Source of the DNA: an uncultured Porphyromonadaceae bacterium | GTDB lineage: Bacteria > Bacteroidota > Bacteroidia > Bacteroidales > Muribaculaceae | Direction: 5' to 3' | Assembly: GCA_900551515.1 (NCBI GenBank) | Contig: URWH01000112.1 | Span: 1-6,443 of the forward strand | DNA length: 6,443 nucleotides | Shown here: positions 5,451 to 6,443 of the stretch, in pieces | Layout: the number at the start of each line of letters is the position of its first letter | How positions within the stretch are numbered: position 1 is the stretch's first letter | Translations under genes and position numbers: made by a program | Notes under the pieces: model-generated | Database searches by the model: none | What the model was told of the DNA's origin: nothing | What the model saw: only the letters and a program-made list of their open reading frames with translations

Positions 5451-6146
5451 CTATAGGTTGGCGTGGAATTTCTTGCCAGTGGCGTCGGCAAAAAACCATG
5501 ACGGACCGGCAAGCTTGATGCGGTAGACTTCGATGTCGCTATCGCGCAGCGCGTCGAGAAGGTCGGTGGGCACCTCGCCATAATAGCGGTAGCCTTCTTC
5601 AAACACCGCGATCACAGCATCGTCGGTCACGCAGGCCGCATAGAGCATGCCGAGATCCTGAGCGCCCGCCGACAGCCACTGCTGCATGGCGTCGCTGCCC
5701 GAACGCACATATTCGCTGGTGATGAGAATCCAGTCGCCGGCATCGTTGAACGTTACCGAAGTGATGGTCTCGCTGCCTTTCTGAGCCTTCTTTATAGCTT
5801 CTTTCAGGTCGTCGGGGATGCCGTTGTAGCGGATGCTGTTTTTGCCGAAAAGCACTATCCATTTGCCGCTTTCGGTGAGCTGCACGTCATCGATGAACTT
5901 GTTTTCATCGTGGAGCTTCTTGAGCGTCTTGGCCAGCGACGGGGGTACATCCTTGCACGCGTATCCGCTGCCGGCCGAGCCGTAGAGGGCCACATCGCCG
6001 TTGGTTTTGGTGATGGCCACGTTGCGGCATTCGTTCCAGCGGTTTATCTGTTCGCGCAGATAGTCGCGCGAAGCACTCTGGGCCGAAGCTCCTGCGGCCA
6101 CTACGAGGGCCACTAACAGAAGCAGGTGTCTTACAGTCTGTTTCAT
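5451..6146 (-). CDS. Secreted protein with about 4.5 tandem repeats, function unknown
   Basis: A typical signal peptide is present: MKQ, a positive patch to residue 7, a Leu/Val/Ala core (8-18) and a likely signal peptidase I site after Ala22 (ASA before Gln23). There is no lipobox cysteine, so a soluble periplasmic or exported protein is likely. The mature part repeats a unit of about 40 residues: a strand, a Gly-Asp/Lys-Trp turn, a second strand, then Y-x-G-(I/V)-P-x-(D/S)-L and a helix. Units begin near 41, 85, 127 and 168, with a half unit at 207-231. Clear copies are KWIVLF...YNGIPDDLKEAI (95-117) and AVIAVF...YYGEVPTDLLDAL (177-200). The layout suggests a propeller-like or solenoid fold. 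No catalytic residues are recognised. It starts 35 bases after the creatininase gene and is probably co-transcribed with it. Confidence 0.85.
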   Translation of the reverse strand: MKQTVRHLLLLVALVVAAGASAQSASRDYLREQINRWNECRNVAITKTNGDVALYGSAGSGYACKDVPPSLAKTLKKLHDENKFIDDVQLTESGKWIVLFGKNSIRYNGIPDDLKEAIKKAQKGSETITSVTFNDAGDWILITSEYVRSGSDAMQQWLSAGAQDLGMLYAACVTDDAVIAVFEEGYRYYGEVPTDLLDALRDSDIEVYRIKLAGPSWFFADATGKKFHANL

Positions 6147-6170
6147 CTTTTAAGTGTGTGATGTTGGTTT
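6147..6170 (-). promoter_or_regulatory. CA-rich leader without Shine-Dalgarno, secreted repeat protein
   Basis: The bases before the ATG at 6146 read AACCAACATCACACAC followed by TTAAAAG. No Shine-Dalgarno motif is seen. It shares the AACCAACA and CACACA elements with the capsid leader although this is a host gene. No -7 element lies in the 35-base gap, so expression probably depends on the upstream gene. Confidence 0.45.
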
Positions 6171-6181
6171 ATTTTGTTGAA

Positions 6182-6443
6182 TTATAATGGCATATAGAGG
6201 TCGTCAAGGCAAAGGTCGCGCAGCAGCTCGGCATAGCGTGCCACGACGGCGGCCGCAAACCGCGCGCCCTTTTCGGCCGTGGCGGCGGCCGGCGACCCGA
6301 TGCCGGTGTCCTTCGACACGCGGCTCCAGTTGCGCGGCACCCATGCCACACCCTCGCGCAGCGTGGCGGGCGCGAACCCGCCGGCGGTGCCGCTGCCGGC
6401 CTCGCTGAGGTCGACGAGTTCGGGATGATAGTGCATCATCACC
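6182..6443 (-). CDS. Creatininase-family amidohydrolase, C-terminal part
   Basis: Only the last 86 residues and the TAA are inside the window; the 5' part lies beyond the right edge, and the first complete codon (GTG at 6442-6440) is an internal Val, not a start. The segment has VMMHYHPELVDL, then LREGVAWVPRNWSRVSKDTG, IGSP and TAEKG, which is the typical C-terminal signature of creatininase and related metal-dependent amidohydrolases. In this family the two-metal site is built from His, Asp and Glu residues further upstream, ending with a HxGE-type motif just before this part, so the catalytic residues cannot be checked here. The Trp in WVPRNW corresponds to the substrate-covering loop of characterised members. 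Substrate cannot be told: family members cleave creatinine, formamides or pyrimidine and cofactor precursors. Confidence 0.9.
   Translation of the reverse strand, partial: VMMHYHPELVDLSEAGSGTAGGFAPATLREGVAWVPRNWSRVSKDTGIGSPAAATAEKGARFAAAVVARYAELLRDLCLDDLYMPL

Overview
The window looks like a piece of a Bacteroidales chromosome with fairly high GC (about 60% by eye). The family cannot be fixed from this sequence, but Muribaculaceae or Rikenellaceae-like lineages would fit. The reasons are promoters with the Bacteroidetes -7 element TAnnTTTG, start codons without Shine-Dalgarno sequences and with A- or CA-rich leaders, and proteins that resemble Bacteroidetes families.

Layout. Positions 1-4546 hold a phage head gene module, all on the minus strand. 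Read in its own direction it starts with a promoter near 4606-4613. It continues with an acidic 115-aa scaffold-like protein (4546-4199), a 429-aa major capsid protein resembling the SU10/DUF5309 type (4145-2856), an unknown 178-aa protein (2871-2335) and a 461-aa portal protein (2338-953). A strong intrinsic terminator lies at 889-935. A second transcription unit then starts near 867-874. It encodes a 149-aa protein with two copies of one small domain (806-357) and a protein that runs off the left edge (360-1), with a 9-bp tandem repeat coding for Thr-Ser-x. Three of the gene junctions overlap by 4 to 16 bases.

Positions 4547-4682 are a divergent promoter region. To its right is ordinary chromosome: birA, the biotin-protein ligase, on the plus strand (4683-5444), meeting a convergent secreted repeat protein (6146-5451). 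Upstream of that gene, on the same strand, is the C-terminal part of a creatininase-family amidohydrolase (6443-6182), cut by the right edge.

How the genes work together. The left module encodes the parts of a DNA-filled shell: capsid, portal, a likely assembly factor and unknown connectors. No terminase, integrase, tail or lysis gene is visible, and no attachment site or tRNA marks the edge next to birA. The module may be part of a prophage that continues to the left, or a retained head-gene cluster in the host chromosome. The most interesting structural signals are a GC-rich hairpin just after the capsid stop codon, which could lower portal output relative to capsid, the duplicated domain in the 149-aa protein, the repetitive linker in the left-edge protein, and a five-fold repeat in the secreted protein. 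No RNA gene, CRISPR array or insertion sequence was seen.
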